NCBI GenBank assembly: GCA_021777055.1
Contig: JAIQZO010000020.1
Coordinates: forward strand, 1-64,000
Direction of reading: 5' to 3'
Length of the DNA: 64,000 nt
DNA from: Candidatus Anammoxibacter sp.
Lineage (GTDB): Bacteria; Planctomycetota; Brocadiia; Brocadiales; Anammoxibacteraceae
Below the pieces are notes generated by a model, which was not told where the DNA came from, made no database searches, and saw only the letters and a program-made list of their open reading frames with translations. Position numbers and translations under genes: made by a program. This document shows, piece after piece, positions 9,440 through 19,253 of this stretch. Each line of letters begins with the position of its first letter. Within the stretch, counting starts at the first letter, position 1.

Positions 9440-9540
9440 GTAAAATAATAAGAAGCAAATACATTACATTTTAAAACAACCAACCTTATTTCATTATAAT
9501 GACAGTTGTCAATAGTGCCTCTATCATTTTGACTGCTGAA

Positions 9541-9722
9541 ACTAGTACTCCGTCTAGCTTCATTTTTCTCGTGAAATGCTCTTTGTGACGTATGAAGTTT
9601 ACATGAAACCCACTCAAACCTAAAGGTATGAGTTACATTAGTGAAGAGTAGTTTTGTGATGTAACCCATGGCTTTAACCTTGAGGCTATAACCAGAAAAT
9701 TAATGGCGGACGGTGTACTAGT
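9541..9722. mobile_element. MITE-like element, ACTAGTAC family, copy 1
   Basis: This 182-bp segment is bounded by ACTAGTACTCCGTC and the inverse of ACTAGTACACCGTC (13 of 14 match). It shares its ends with the elements at 16934-17195 and 50580-50692 and has no coding capacity. Confidence 0.55.
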
Positions 9723-9757
9723 AGATGGTACTGGAATTGTTCGTTCTATAAAACAAG

Positions 9758-9805
9758 TAGAGGCTGAGCCTCTAGGGACAGAGCAAACAAGGCTTTAGCC
9801 ATGTT
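9758..9805. repeat. Two adjacent short palindromes (right side)
   Basis: TAGAGGCTGAGCCTCTA at 9758-9774 and AACAAGGCTTTAGCCATGTT at 9786-9805 mirror the pair at 9388-9439 in reverse order. Confidence 0.7.
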
Positions 9806-10384
9806 ACTAGTTAAATCAGCCTATGAACTTGGTATTTCTACAATTCATGTTCGATCTTCATAAAATAATTGATGTTTATCTGCGCAACAATGGTTACGGT
9901 TGCATGATCTCGCTTTTTTGTATTGCACCCTACAACATATAATTGGAATTATCTTCAAATCAAAAAAGTTTGCCATAAGAAAGTGATACATTTATCTTTT
10001 AATACTAAATGGCTAAGGCATTTTGTTCGAAGAGAATATTATTTAATTTGACAATGTTTACATGATAAAGAGTAGCTTGGATAAAGCTAATACCCTTAAA
10101 CAAATGACATATTCCTATTTCTAAATTCAGGTGCAATTTACCATCAATCAATTATGAATTTTCTGTATGCCATAAGCTATACTTCGTATAAAACTTACAT
10201 AAATTAAACATTTTCCAATAACTAACCCACATCAAATGCAAATATATTGTTTTCTTACAGTATTGTCGTGCTCAGAACACTCTTTTGCAATTTGATTTTG
10301 TAAAATCTTCTATAAATAGCAGAAATGAAATTACTCGTCAGAAAAATGAGTTTTAATTTGTTCTATAACTAAGGAGTGTGTTGT

Positions 10385-11248
10385 ATGGATTCTTTATCAT
10401 ATGAAGAAAAATATCCTGATGCAGTAATGCCAACCAAATGTCATTTAGAAAAGATTCTAAAAGGACAAAAAGCGCTGGTAACTGGCGGAGATTCTGGTAT
10501 AGGAAAAGGTGTTGCCGCTGCATTGGGGGAGGCAGGCGCGGATGTTGTTGTTAATTACCACTCAGGTGAAGATGGGGCCAAAGAAATAGTTAACAAGATT
10601 TGTAATGCAGGTGGCAATGCATATGCCCACCAGGCTGATGTCTCAAAGGAGGATGAAGTTTTGTTAATGTTTCAACAAATGTTTCATGAGTTTGGGACAA
10701 TCGATATTCTTATTAATAACGCAGGACATCAGAAGGATGCCCCTTTTCATGAAATGACACTGGAGCAATGGAATACAGTATTGAATGTTAATCTTACAGG
10801 TCAATTTCTTTGTGCGCGGGAAGCGGTACGTGAATTTAAACGTCGTGGTGTAGTTAAAGATATTTCGTGTTCGGCAGGAAAAATCATATGTATTAGTTCT
10901 GCTCACGAGGTGATCCCATGGGCGGGGCATGTTAATTATGCGGCTTCAAAGGGAGGCGTGATGCTTATGATGAAAAGCATTGCTCAGGAAGTTGCTCCTT
11001 ATCGCATTCGGGCTAACTCTATCGCTCCAGGCGCTATACGCACTCCAATTAACATTAGCGCATGGAAAACACCAGAAAGCTATAACGAACTTATGAAATT
11101 AGTCCCTTACAATCGAATTGGTGAAGTCGAAGATATCGGCCGTGCGGCTGTCTGGCTTGCATCGGACTATGCCGACTATATAAACGGAATAAGTTTGTTT
11201 ATTGATGGTGGTATGACTCTCTATCCTGGCTTTTCTGCCGGAGGTTAA
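10385..11248 (+). CDS. Short-chain dehydrogenase/reductase (glucose 1-dehydrogenase type)
   Basis: This 287-residue protein is a classical SDR. The cofactor motif TGGDSGIGKG lies near residues 36-45, NNAG follows beta strand 4, and the catalytic Tyr and Lys are in YAASK, with a conserved Ser before them in ISSAHE. A GTG nine bases upstream (10376) is in frame, but it overlaps the AAGGAG ribosome site at 10371-10376, so ATG 10385, eight bases after that site, is the better start. The family reduces or oxidises sugars and other alcohols with NAD(P). The glycoside hydrolase gene about 100 bp downstream suggests carbohydrate or compatible-solute metabolism, but the substrate cannot be read from the sequence. 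Confidence 0.9.
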   Translation: MDSLSYEEKYPDAVMPTKCHLEKILKGQKALVTGGDSGIGKGVAAALGEAGADVVVNYHSGEDGAKEIVNKICNAGGNAYAHQADVSKEDEVLLMFQQMFHEFGTIDILINNAGHQKDAPFHEMTLEQWNTVLNVNLTGQFLCAREAVREFKRRGVVKDISCSAGKIICISSAHEVIPWAGHVNYAASKGGVMLMMKSIAQEVAPYRIRANSIAPGAIRTPINISAWKTPESYNELMKLVPYNRIGEVEDIGRAAVWLASDYADYINGISLFIDGGMTLYPGFSAGG

Positions 11249-11352
11249 AAGATGTTGTCATCCACACCTTAATTATGAATGCAATTTTTGTTTCATACAA
11301 ATATAAACATAATTGAACTATTAAAATAAGTGAAATCAAAAATGGAGTTTAA

Positions 11353-12699
11353 ATGAACAATACATATTATCAGTCACTCATTGACACTGCTAAAGCAATA
11401 CTTGAAGAAAACTGGGTAGGTACACATACAAAACCTTCGTTTTTCCTATATCCCCACCAATGGAATTGGGATTCTGGATTTATTTCCGTGGGTTATTCCA
11501 GTTACATGCAAAAGAGGGCCCAACAGGAAATTTATACACTTTTTGCGGGTCAATGGAAGAATGGAATGGTTCCGCAGATTGTTTTTGATCCTGATTCTCT
11601 AGGAGGTTACTTTCCTGAACCAGGTTTTTGGCAAACAGAAAAATCAGGATTAGTTAAAGAGGGAAAGCTGACATCTGGGATTACAATGCCTCCTGTCCAT
11701 GCAACAGTTTGCCGTAAGATTTTTGAACGGGCAAAAGATAAAAAAGAGAGCGAGATATTTCTTGAAAATATGTATCCGAAACTAAAACGATTCCATGAAT
11801 ATTTGTACAGATATAGGGATCCAAAGCAAGAAGGGCTAGTCTATATACGTCATCCTTGGGAGTCAGGAGTGGATAACTCACCAACTTGGGACAAACCGCT
11901 TAAATCGATTAAAGTTGACAAATCAAAATTACCGCCTTATGAAAGAAAGGACCTTTCAAAAGGAGTGCCAAAAGAGCAGAGACCTACAGATGAAGAGTAT
12001 GACAGATATGTTTTTCTCGTAGATCTCTTTAGAAGGCTTAATTATGATGATATAGCCATTGACGCAGAGTCTCCTTTTAAGGTTCAAGATATTCTTTTCA
12101 ATTCCATACTAAACCGAGCAAACAAAGACTTAATATTTATTGCTGATATAATTGGAGAGGATTCAAGTGATATTTCAAAATTAGCAAGTAAGACCACTGC
12201 TTCAATGCAGAAAAAGCTTTGGAACAGAAAACAAGGCATTTTTAATGACTATGATCTTTATAATGATAATGAAATAGGGGTTGAAACCGCATCTGGCTTT
12301 CTACCGCTTTATTCAGGTGATGCCACAGTGAAACAGGCAAAGAAACTTTATAAGTACCTTGAATCTGCAAGCTTTTGTGCCATGCACCAGGGTAACTGTT
12401 TTTCTGTTCCTAACTTCAATATGATGCACGAAGAGTTTGACCAGGTAAACTACTGGAGAGGGCCTATCTGGATTAATATGAACTGGATGCTCTACCATGG
12501 TCTTAAGAGTTATGGATTCAGAGAAAAGGCAATGAGTGTAATGGAAGACATCCTAGAACTTGTAAGACTTTACGGATTTCGTGAGTACTATGACCCATAT
12601 AAGGGGATGGGATATGGCACTAACAGTTTTTCATGGACTGCAGCTCTGTTTATCGATACTGTTTATGAAATGGATTACCCAGAAGAGGTTATTATGTAA
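11353..12699 (+). CDS. MGH1-like (GH63-type) glycoside hydrolase
   Basis: This 448-residue soluble protein without a signal peptide has the (alpha/alpha)6 features of the mannosyl/glucosylglycerate hydrolase and GH63 group. The motif HQWNWDSG near residue 36 should carry the catalytic acid Asp. QVNYWRGPIWINMNW near residue 367 follows a Glu-rich segment (HEEFD) that may supply the base. This group hydrolyses glucosylglycerate, mannosylglycerate or related alpha-glucosides, often as part of compatible-solute turnover. The exact substrate is inferred, not shown. A decayed partial copy lies at 18250-18675, so a second gene once existed. The SDR gene upstream may be in the same transcript. Confidence 0.82.
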   Translation: MNNTYYQSLIDTAKAILEENWVGTHTKPSFFLYPHQWNWDSGFISVGYSSYMQKRAQQEIYTLFAGQWKNGMVPQIVFDPDSLGGYFPEPGFWQTEKSGLVKEGKLTSGITMPPVHATVCRKIFERAKDKKESEIFLENMYPKLKRFHEYLYRYRDPKQEGLVYIRHPWESGVDNSPTWDKPLKSIKVDKSKLPPYERKDLSKGVPKEQRPTDEEYDRYVFLVDLFRRLNYDDIAIDAESPFKVQDILFNSILNRANKDLIFIADIIGEDSSDISKLASKTTASMQKKLWNRKQGIFNDYDLYNDNEIGVETASGFLPLYSGDATVKQAKKLYKYLESASFCAMHQGNCFSVPNFNMMHEEFDQVNYWRGPIWINMNWMLYHGLKSYGFREKAMSVMEDILELVRLYGFREYYDPYKGMGYGTNSFSWTAALFIDTVYEMDYPEEVIM

Positions 12700-13139
12700 T
12701 ACATACTTACAAATTAGCTTCGTAATCTTACTCATACCTAAATTGAGCGATGCCTATCTTATTTAGACGTTTTGTGATGCTTAACATTACGTTAATCTTC
12801 TCATAGATATGGTTATAAAAATATTTTAACATAATGACAGACAAAATAAGATAATTATTCGGAAATAAATACATAAAGTGAAAATAAATGCGACATTCAG
12901 TGATTTATGTTCTGGTTATATTTATATGCCTAAAGATTTATTAACCCATCTTTGAATATTTCTGAACATTATTCAATCGTAATATCCTCAATGTCACTTT
13001 TGCTATATCTAGTGAATCATCTAATAAAAATGTACAAATGTAAGCAAAACCTAAATTTAAAAGTTTAGTTTATGCCCTACTGTAGTATTATTAATTAACT
13101 TTACCAAACAATCGCTTTATTAAGAAAATATCTAAAATT
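12700..13139. other. Intergenic space, nothing recognised
   Basis: This is 440 bp of AT-rich DNA without a credible frame, RNA gene or repeat. It presumably holds the promoter of the glutaredoxin/thioredoxin reductase fusion gene. Confidence 0.4.
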
Positions 13140-14555
13140 ATGAATACAATTCAATTATACGGGGCAGATTGGTGTTCCCATTGCCAAAGAGCAAAAACTT
13201 TTTTTAAAGAAAATAACATACCTTTTGATTTTATCAATGTTGATTTAGATAAAGATGCGACTGCAAGGGTAGAGGCCATTAATAAAGGAAAACGTATCAT
13301 ACCCACTATTATCATAGACGACAAATCATTTACAAACCCGGATAATGGAATGCTTTCTTCTCTTTTAGGAATTAACGATGTTGGCAGAGTTATTTTATAT
13401 GGAACCGATTGGTGTCCACATTGTCGGCGAGTAAAAAGTTTTTTTGACAATAATAGTATTAACTATCATATTATAGACGTAGAAAAATATGAATGGGCAA
13501 CAAAAGAGGTTGAGAGTTTTAATAACGGTAAACGCATAATACCCACAGTAATCATTAATGATCTTCCATATACTAACCCTGATAATCAGCAGTTAACGGA
13601 GCTTCTTTCAATAAATATTGAAAGGGAGCACAAAGTCTATGATACAGTGATAATAGGAGGAGGCGCTGCAGGGTTGACAACATCTATTTACGCACAAAGA
13701 GATCGTTTTGATTCTCTGATATTAGAAAAAGAGAATATTGGAGGCAATACGTTTTTAACGGGAAAAATAGAAAATTATCCAGGTTTTCAATCTATTTCAG
13801 GGCCTCAATTAATGGAGAAAATGGAAGAACAATCAAGAACTTATGGCGCAGATATAAAGATAGGAGAAGAAGTTGTAAATATAATAAAAGAAGGATGTTT
13901 GTTTCGTATAGAAACTAAAAATAACTCTTTTGTGGGAAAAACAGTTGTATTAACAACAGGTTCATCTTATCGTAAACTTGGAATTCCTAACGAAGAGGAA
14001 CTAATTGGTTCGGGAATTCATTTTTGTGCTACGTGTGATGGAGCTTTTTATAGAGATAGGGATATCGTTGTCATTGGAGGTGGAAACTCTGCTTTGGAAG
14101 AAGGTATCTTTTTAGCTGGATTTTGTAAAAGTGTAAAAATCATCAATCATTCTTCTGCGTTTTCTGCTTCCAAAACCTATGTAGAGAAATTAAATTCAAT
14201 AGAAAATATTGAAACCTATATGAATAAAACAGCTGTTAAGTTTGTTGCTAATGAAAAAGATTTGTTTGAGGGACTAAAAGTAAAAGACAACAATACAGGA
14301 AAGGAAGAAATAATTAAAGCAGATGGAGCCTTTACCTTTATAGGACTGATTCCGAATACAGAGGCGTTCAAAGGTTTTGTTGACATTAACAATCAAGGTT
14401 TTATTAAAACGAAAGGATTAGCAGAAACTTCTGTAAAAGGAGTATTTGCAGCAGGAGATTGTAGAGAGGGTGCAATCGCACAAGTAGCCGCCGCAACCGG
14501 TGAAGGGGTTTTGGCTAGTTATGGTATCAAAGAGTATCTTAAGTACGCAACTTAG
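13140..14555 (+). CDS. Glutaredoxin-glutaredoxin-thioredoxin reductase fusion
   Basis: This 471-residue fusion starts with two glutaredoxin-like domains (1-78 and 83-158). Each has a WCxHC active site (WCSHC, Cys12/Cys15; WCPHC, Cys92/Cys95) and an RIIPT cis-proline motif. The thioredoxin reductase part follows from about residue 167, with FAD motif IIGGGAAG, redox pair CATC at Cys296/Cys299, NADPH motif VVIGGGNSA and the closing GVFAAGD motif. I infer that NADPH electrons pass via FAD and CATC to the built-in glutaredoxins, giving a self-contained disulfide reductase. Two different Grx modules ahead of a TrxR is uncommon. No strong ribosome site precedes ATG 13140. Confidence 0.92.
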   Translation: MNTIQLYGADWCSHCQRAKTFFKENNIPFDFINVDLDKDATARVEAINKGKRIIPTIIIDDKSFTNPDNGMLSSLLGINDVGRVILYGTDWCPHCRRVKSFFDNNSINYHIIDVEKYEWATKEVESFNNGKRIIPTVIINDLPYTNPDNQQLTELLSINIEREHKVYDTVIIGGGAAGLTTSIYAQRDRFDSLILEKENIGGNTFLTGKIENYPGFQSISGPQLMEKMEEQSRTYGADIKIGEEVVNIIKEGCLFRIETKNNSFVGKTVVLTTGSSYRKLGIPNEEELIGSGIHFCATCDGAFYRDRDIVVIGGGNSALEEGIFLAGFCKSVKIINHSSAFSASKTYVEKLNSIENIETYMNKTAVKFVANEKDLFEGLKVKDNNTGKEEIIKADGAFTFIGLIPNTEAFKGFVDINNQGFIKTKGLAETSVKGVFAAGDCREGAIAQVAAATGEGVLASYGIKEYLKYAT

Positions 14556-14980
14556 AAAAAACTCTAGAACAAGAAACAAAACCTACCTGCTATTATTTCT
14601 CGTGTTTATTTTGCCTTCGTTTAGATCTTGGATTAATACAATTAAAAATGAAGCTTGGCTAGCCAAAATACTTACGGTTTTATACCATGAGAAATTTTCT
14701 TGTTAATTTTCTCACACATATATGGCGAGAAGGCATCCCCTTGATCGTATTTATCATGCAATGAGGCGGATATGAACTCACTACTACTATTACTTACAAG
14801 CCCATTAATATCTTATTCTTTAATAGAAAATAGTTTGAATTTGTAAAATCATATACATATTTGTTATATCACTAGAGGTTGGGAATAAGAATAAAAACTA
14901 GCATCTTCGTTGAAAGTTTCTGATATAATTGAGTTATGGCAAATTATTAAAAAAATGAAAAATTAACAAAAATTATTATT
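14556..14980. other. Intergenic space, nothing recognised
   Basis: No supported gene was seen in these 425 bp. It should contain the promoter of the secreted EEP protein gene. Confidence 0.4.
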
Positions 14981-16816
14981 ATGAAAAAGTATTTTAAACT
15001 TGTTTTTAGTTTTTATATGGTTTTTACCTTTCTAAATATCTTAGATATTGATGCTCGACCAAAAGAACTAGACAGTATAGCATCTGTACAAAGAAAACTA
15101 GATGCCCTGGATGAGCTTTTAAATGAAGGATTTATTACATTTTCTGAAAATGAGAATAAAAAGAGGGAATTAACTCTTAAACTCCAGCAGCTTAAACTCG
15201 CAAAGGAATCTAAGGTTGACGAAAAGAGAACAGATATTATTAATGACGATAATACTATATTTTATAAAAGACATTATTTTAAATCTGAAAATCCATATAT
15301 AGAATATTATGAACCTGAATTTTTAACTTATGATGAGCTTAAATCTTTATATTATAATCCCACTCCTGACGGATACTTAAAAGAAAAAGTTTATAAATTT
15401 TTTAGAGATCCGCTTATTAGTAATGAAGCTTATTACCACGGAAAGAAACCTCACCGACATTTTAGTCCACAAATTGGGCCATACATTCGTGTTGCCAGTT
15501 GGAATATTGAAAAGTCTATAAATGTTAAAGAGGCTATAAGCGTTTTTAAATCTGCAGACAAGTTACTTGGTAATATTGATACGCAAAAACTTAAGAGATC
15601 TTTACAGATTGAAACAATACTTGAACAAAGAATGAAATTGATCACTGCAGACATAATTGTTCTTCAAGAGATGGAAATTGGTATGAAACGGTCAGGATAT
15701 TTAAATGCGGCAAAAGAGATTGCGAACACTTTGGGAATGAATTATACATTTGCACCTCAATATCTAGAGATAGATCCTGTTCAACTAGGATTAGAAAAGA
15801 TCTATTTTGAAGAGGGTGGACTTGATGAGGATGCCACCAATTATTTTTTAGAAAATAAAGATTTGTACAAAGGTGTATTTGGAAGTGCCGTACTTTCTAG
15901 ATATCCAATTAAAAATGTTATTTTATTCCCCCTTAAAAACCAGGGTTATGATTGGTATTATGGAGAAAAACCAAGTACAACATTTTTAGAGAAGACAAGA
16001 CGGTTTGGTTCAAAGGTTGCCTTTAAAAATGAGATAACACGAGAAATGAAAGTGGGTGGAAGGCATTTTTTTCAGGTAGATCTTGAAGTCCCTGACATAC
16101 CGGGAAACACATTGTCCATTATTAATATACATCTTGAAATTAAATGTCTACCCGAAGCACGAGAGCAACAGATAACAGAAATTCTCTCATATATAAAAGA
16201 GATTAAAAATCCTGTTATTGTTTTAGGTGATTTTAATTCTGCTCCGGCAGATTTAAGCCCTACTTCTGCTACACGTATGGCTTCCCGGAACATAAAAAAT
16301 AAATCAAATTGGCTTAGTGCGGCAACTACTCTTACTGGTGCAGGCTTTATTCTCAACTCCGCACGAAATGCTACAAACGTTGTAAAAAACTTACAAAATC
16401 CGTTAGCCCGGCATATACCTATTATTGCACCAAATAAGGTTAAGGGTTTATTCGATACTATAGAGAATTTCCGTTTTGCTGATGGTGGAGCTTTTGATTT
16501 TCGAGGCGATTCGGAACGGTCTGTTAATGGGAAGAACGGAAAACTGGCAAATTCCAACCAAAAAGACTTTAAGGCATTCAAAACTACATTTAGAGTTAAG
16601 AGGGTTATTGCTAAAGTGATAGGGACATTTCGTCTTGATTGGGTTTTTGTGAAATCGTATTTAAAAGATCCTTTAGACCAGACAGGGCCATATCGCCTTG
16701 CTCCGCATTTTGGTGAAACATTATCAGAGCTAAACAATAGTTTGTTTACAAAAATTTCAGATCATGACCCAAACGTTATTGATCTTCCATTGTTTGAACC
16801 AACGCAGTTTTTCTAA
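14981..16816 (+). CDS. Secreted endonuclease/exonuclease/phosphatase-family protein
   Basis: This 611-residue protein starts with a signal peptide (hydrophobic residues 6-21). A charged, probably helical segment follows at about 28-85. The EEP fold begins near residue 166 with ASWNIEKS, followed by the metal ligand Glu in VLQEME, SRYPI, INIHLE, LGDFNSAP at about 415 and SDHDP near 593. These are the standard catalytic blocks of Mg-dependent phosphodiesterases of the DNase I, exonuclease III and sphingomyelinase type. With a signal peptide, nucleic acid or phospholipid degradation outside the cytoplasm is likely, but the substrate is unknown. An insertion of about 130 residues after LGDFNSAP (roughly 425-550) is longer than usual. 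It appears to be a single-gene unit. Confidence 0.85.
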   Translation: MKKYFKLVFSFYMVFTFLNILDIDARPKELDSIASVQRKLDALDELLNEGFITFSENENKKRELTLKLQQLKLAKESKVDEKRTDIINDDNTIFYKRHYFKSENPYIEYYEPEFLTYDELKSLYYNPTPDGYLKEKVYKFFRDPLISNEAYYHGKKPHRHFSPQIGPYIRVASWNIEKSINVKEAISVFKSADKLLGNIDTQKLKRSLQIETILEQRMKLITADIIVLQEMEIGMKRSGYLNAAKEIANTLGMNYTFAPQYLEIDPVQLGLEKIYFEEGGLDEDATNYFLENKDLYKGVFGSAVLSRYPIKNVILFPLKNQGYDWYYGEKPSTTFLEKTRRFGSKVAFKNEITREMKVGGRHFFQVDLEVPDIPGNTLSIINIHLEIKCLPEAREQQITEILSYIKEIKNPVIVLGDFNSAPADLSPTSATRMASRNIKNKSNWLSAATTLTGAGFILNSARNATNVVKNLQNPLARHIPIIAPNKVKGLFDTIENFRFADGGAFDFRGDSERSVNGKNGKLANSNQKDFKAFKTTFRVKRVIAKVIGTFRLDWVFVKSYLKDPLDQTGPYRLAPHFGETLSELNNSLFTKISDHDPNVIDLPLFEPTQFF

Positions 16817-16933
16817 GAATTGAGTAAATAATGTATTATATAATATTACACTGTAAAAACTTGTTTTTTAGAAAGAAAATTTTACCGTGCATTGTTAAAT
16901 TATTTGAAACGGCATAGTTGCTGGATGCTTGAT

Positions 16934-17195
16934 ACTAGTACTGCATCATCGTTCAAATGACGGGTATGATTTCTTAAGCCTTATCCGTTATACCTACGCA
17001 GGTGGATAGGCAGAAGGCTGAAGGTAAAAGCATTAAGCATTTTAGGTTGCCAGGCTAATGTTAAAAAGCAAAAGCCACAGGATTTTTGCCTTTAAGCTTT
17101 AACTTCAGCCTGTCCACCTGAGTAGGTCCTATTTGTTAACAAAAAGAATTTAGATCGAATGGCTATCGCCAATACAACATAGACGTTGTACTATT
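16934..17195. mobile_element. MITE-like element, ACTAGTAC family, copy 2 (interrupted)
   Basis: The left end ACTAGTACTGCATCATCG and right end (GCCAATACAACATAGACGTT, then GTACTA) match the ends of the 113-bp copy at 50580-50692. The extra length is explained by a second inverted-repeat element at 16992-17127 sitting inside it. Confidence 0.6.
16992..17127. mobile_element. Inverted-repeat element nested in the MITE
   Basis: The arms ACCTACGCAGGTGGATAGGC and the inverse of ACCTACTCAGGTGGACAGGC bound a 136-bp non-coding segment. Its placement inside the ACTAGTAC element shows that it inserted later. Confidence 0.6.
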
Positions 17196-17368
17196 GTCTT
17201 GATAATTTATTGCACAGCCTTAAAATGTTATACCTTCGATTGAGTTTGCCTCTTTTTCATGTTACATCTTGAAGAAAACTAGAAATCTAACTGATTGCCA
17301 GTATCCAGTATCTAGAATCCTGTATCCGGCATCTTGTATCTTTGTTGCGGCTTCGCCGCGTTATGATA

Positions 17369-17857
17369 TTATTGATTACGGGTTTTAAGCCATTCATTAT
17401 ATCTTCTTTCCATTTGGTGAATATGCCCTGTAACATGAACAGAATAAAGATCTAACCAATCGTCTAATGTCACAATACTATTCTCGATATGACCAACGGA
17501 TTTAATCCAAATTGATTCTGATAATGATTTTATTAAATCATGTGTAGTACAACGTAAAAGTCTAAATAGTTCTAATGCGTTCTTCGTGTCATGATTCATA
17601 TAATTTAACCCGCTTGCCCATATTTCTTGATTATAGTCTGCTATTGGCTTATTTGGCTCTGCAATTAGTTTTCTACATTTAACGTAAGCATTTGCTTCAC
17701 TATCAGCAAGATGCGTTATTATTTCATGAATACACCAGTTGTCAGGACTAGGTTTAAAGATCCACATCTCTTTTGGGAATTTTTTTAATGCTTCTATCAA
17801 TAAAGTATAACCTTCTCCAAATAATTTAATCTTTTCGTTTCTGTCTTCTTTTATCAT
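17369..17857 (-). CDS. DinB-superfamily protein
   Basis: This protein of about 162 residues has the four-helix DinB/YfiT pattern. NWCIHEIITHLADSE carries one conserved His, and HVTGHIHQMERR near the C terminus supplies a His pair, which together resemble the family's metal site. DinB-fold proteins bind divalent metals, and some act as thiol-dependent transferases; the specific reaction here is unknown. An ATG at 17869 is in frame, but a GGAG ribosome site lies six bases before the second ATG (17857), so I use that start. The gene stands alone next to the nested MITE. Confidence 0.82.
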   Translation of the reverse strand: MIKEDRNEKIKLFGEGYTLLIEALKKFPKEMWIFKPSPDNWCIHEIITHLADSEANAYVKCRKLIAEPNKPIADYNQEIWASGLNYMNHDTKNALELFRLLRCTTHDLIKSLSESIWIKSVGHIENSIVTLDDWLDLYSVHVTGHIHQMERRYNEWLKTRNQ

Positions 17858-18249
17858 TAATATCTCCATTAATATGTTTTATAAATTGTTTTTTGAATAG
17901 ATGCAGCATTCTGACCTTTTAATGACATATTTATTACCTGATTTATTTGCTTAACCCATTTATCTAAGGGCAACGCCAATCTCTCAAAAGGGTTATAGTA
18001 TTGAGAAAAATTTTCTTATGCTACCGTCTGCACTTTATTTAGTGATACCATTGGTCATATCTGACAATAATTGCCGGTTTGCCAATAATGGTTTTATCTT
18101 TATATGTGCGATGCTTTCTTTCTTTAATGTTTAGTTTATGCATCGCTATTGGGATCTCTTTGTATATTATATTATTATTTTTGATTGATTTCTGTTAAAA
18201 GTTCATCAGAAAAATGAAAAAAAGGGACAGCTTGATAATACTTTTTTAA
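17858..18249. other. Intergenic space, nothing recognised
   Basis: The only structure noted is a GCGATGC/GCATCGC pair near 18107-18145 with a long loop. No coding frame is credible. Confidence 0.35.
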
Positions 18250-18675
18250 GTTCAAGGTATTCTTTTCAATCCCATACTGAATCGAGCAAACAAAGACTTA
18301 ATATTTATAATAATTACAAAAAATTCGCAGCTATAAATGAAGAAAAAGGAGGGATTTTATAATACAGAGAAAAGGAGGAGAATAACATGGTTAAGAACAA
18401 AATCCAATTTCACATTTTCTGCTCCTAGCTTCAATATGGAGAACGACAAACTATTGGAGGGAACCTATCTGGATTAGTATGAACTGGATGCAGTACAATA
18501 GTTTTAAGAATTATGGATTCGAATGAAAAGCAATGAGTGACATGGAAGACATACTAGAACTTGTAAAGCTTTATGGATTTCGGGCGTGCTTTGATCCATA
18601 TAATGGGTAGAATTTTGTACTAACAGCTATTCCTATACAGTTGCCCTTTTTATTAACACCGTTTATGGACTTGGA
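18250..18675 (+). pseudogene. Decayed fragments of an MGH1-like glycoside hydrolase gene
   Basis: Two blocks match the intact gene at 11353-12699. Bases 18250-18310 match 12082-12143, and bases from about 18395 to 18675 match roughly 12390-12670, covering the NYWRGPIW and EDILELVRLYGF regions. The frame is broken by stops and indels, and the middle part is deleted. This is the remains of a second, diverged copy. Confidence 0.8.
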
Positions 18676-18777
18676 TGTGATAAACTATTATGACATTAAT
18701 ACCAGCTAAAAATATTTGAAATTTTATAGTAACTACTGGGGTGGCTATGCTGAAGACAAAATAATTTTGTCATCTTA

Positions 18778-19056
18778 TTAATGCATATGCGTAGTCTTAT
18801 TAAAAAAAACTTTGAGGTTTTCTTTTAACTTTTTAAATAAAACTAAAGAATATTTCATACCTTCTCTGCCCGAGAGTAGAAATCCCAGACCTAACATTCC
18901 CCAGGTTAAAGCATAAATGCCAATTCCCAACAAGGAATAATTGAGGTTCTCTTCTTTAACCGACATGCCATTGCATATAACAAGTGCTGTCCAGCCCATG
19001 GGTTGGTTAATCAACAGCAAAACAACTCCAGTCCAAAATTTAAAGCTAAATCCCAT
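18778..19056 (-). CDS. Small integral membrane protein of unknown function
   Basis: This protein of about 92 residues has two hydrophobic segments, WTGVVLLLINQPMGWTALVI and LLGIGIYALTWGMLGLGFLL, and a basic C-terminal tail, so it is probably a two-helix inner-membrane protein with its tail in the cytoplasm. I do not recognise a family. An upstream in-frame ATG at 19089 exists, but AAAGGA lies just ahead of ATG 19056, which I prefer. The gene precedes the di-haem cytochrome gene in position only; they are separated by 200 bp and nothing else links them. Confidence 0.6.
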   Translation of the reverse strand: MGFSFKFWTGVVLLLINQPMGWTALVICNGMSVKEENLNYSLLGIGIYALTWGMLGLGFLLSGREGMKYSLVLFKKLKENLKVFFNKTTHMH

Positions 19057-19253
19057 AGTTTTCCTTTGAGGAGAAAGGTTGATAATCAATTATTTCCTCT
19101 TTGATAAACCGTTAGCTAAGAGTATTATTCCTTTTTTATCGTATAATTATTGATTAAATTTATAAATAAAATAACAAAGTGTCAAGCCCTACCAAGTTTG
19201 TCCGAGGTCTCTTTTGGAGGGCATGACGTTTTTACTTTTTACTATCCATCTTG

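Larger units (their letters stand above)
9328..9932. mobile_element. Inner element with perfect 20-bp terminal inverted repeats
   Basis: TAGGGTGCAATACAAAAAAG at 9328-9347 is exactly inverted at 9913-9932. The 605-bp span has no coding capacity. It carries mirrored small palindromes near both ends and the ACTAGTAC element in the middle. Confidence 0.65.
9280..10291. mobile_element. Relic element bounded by about 30-bp inverted repeats
   Basis: The arms CAAAAGAGTGTCCTGTGCAC... (9284-9313) and its reverse complement (10258-10287) agree at 28 of 30 bases, with a few more matching bases outside. The interior holds no transposase, so this is a non-autonomous or decayed element. It contains a second inverted-repeat pair and a MITE-like element. 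Confidence 0.6.

Noticed and set aside
9388-9805. The repeated palindromes as a CRISPR array
   Set aside because: There are only two units on each side, spacing is irregular and mirrored, and no cas gene is present.
16072-16737. A 221-codon minus-strand frame inside the EEP-family gene
   Set aside because: It overlaps the conserved catalytic part of the plus-strand gene and shows no motif of its own.
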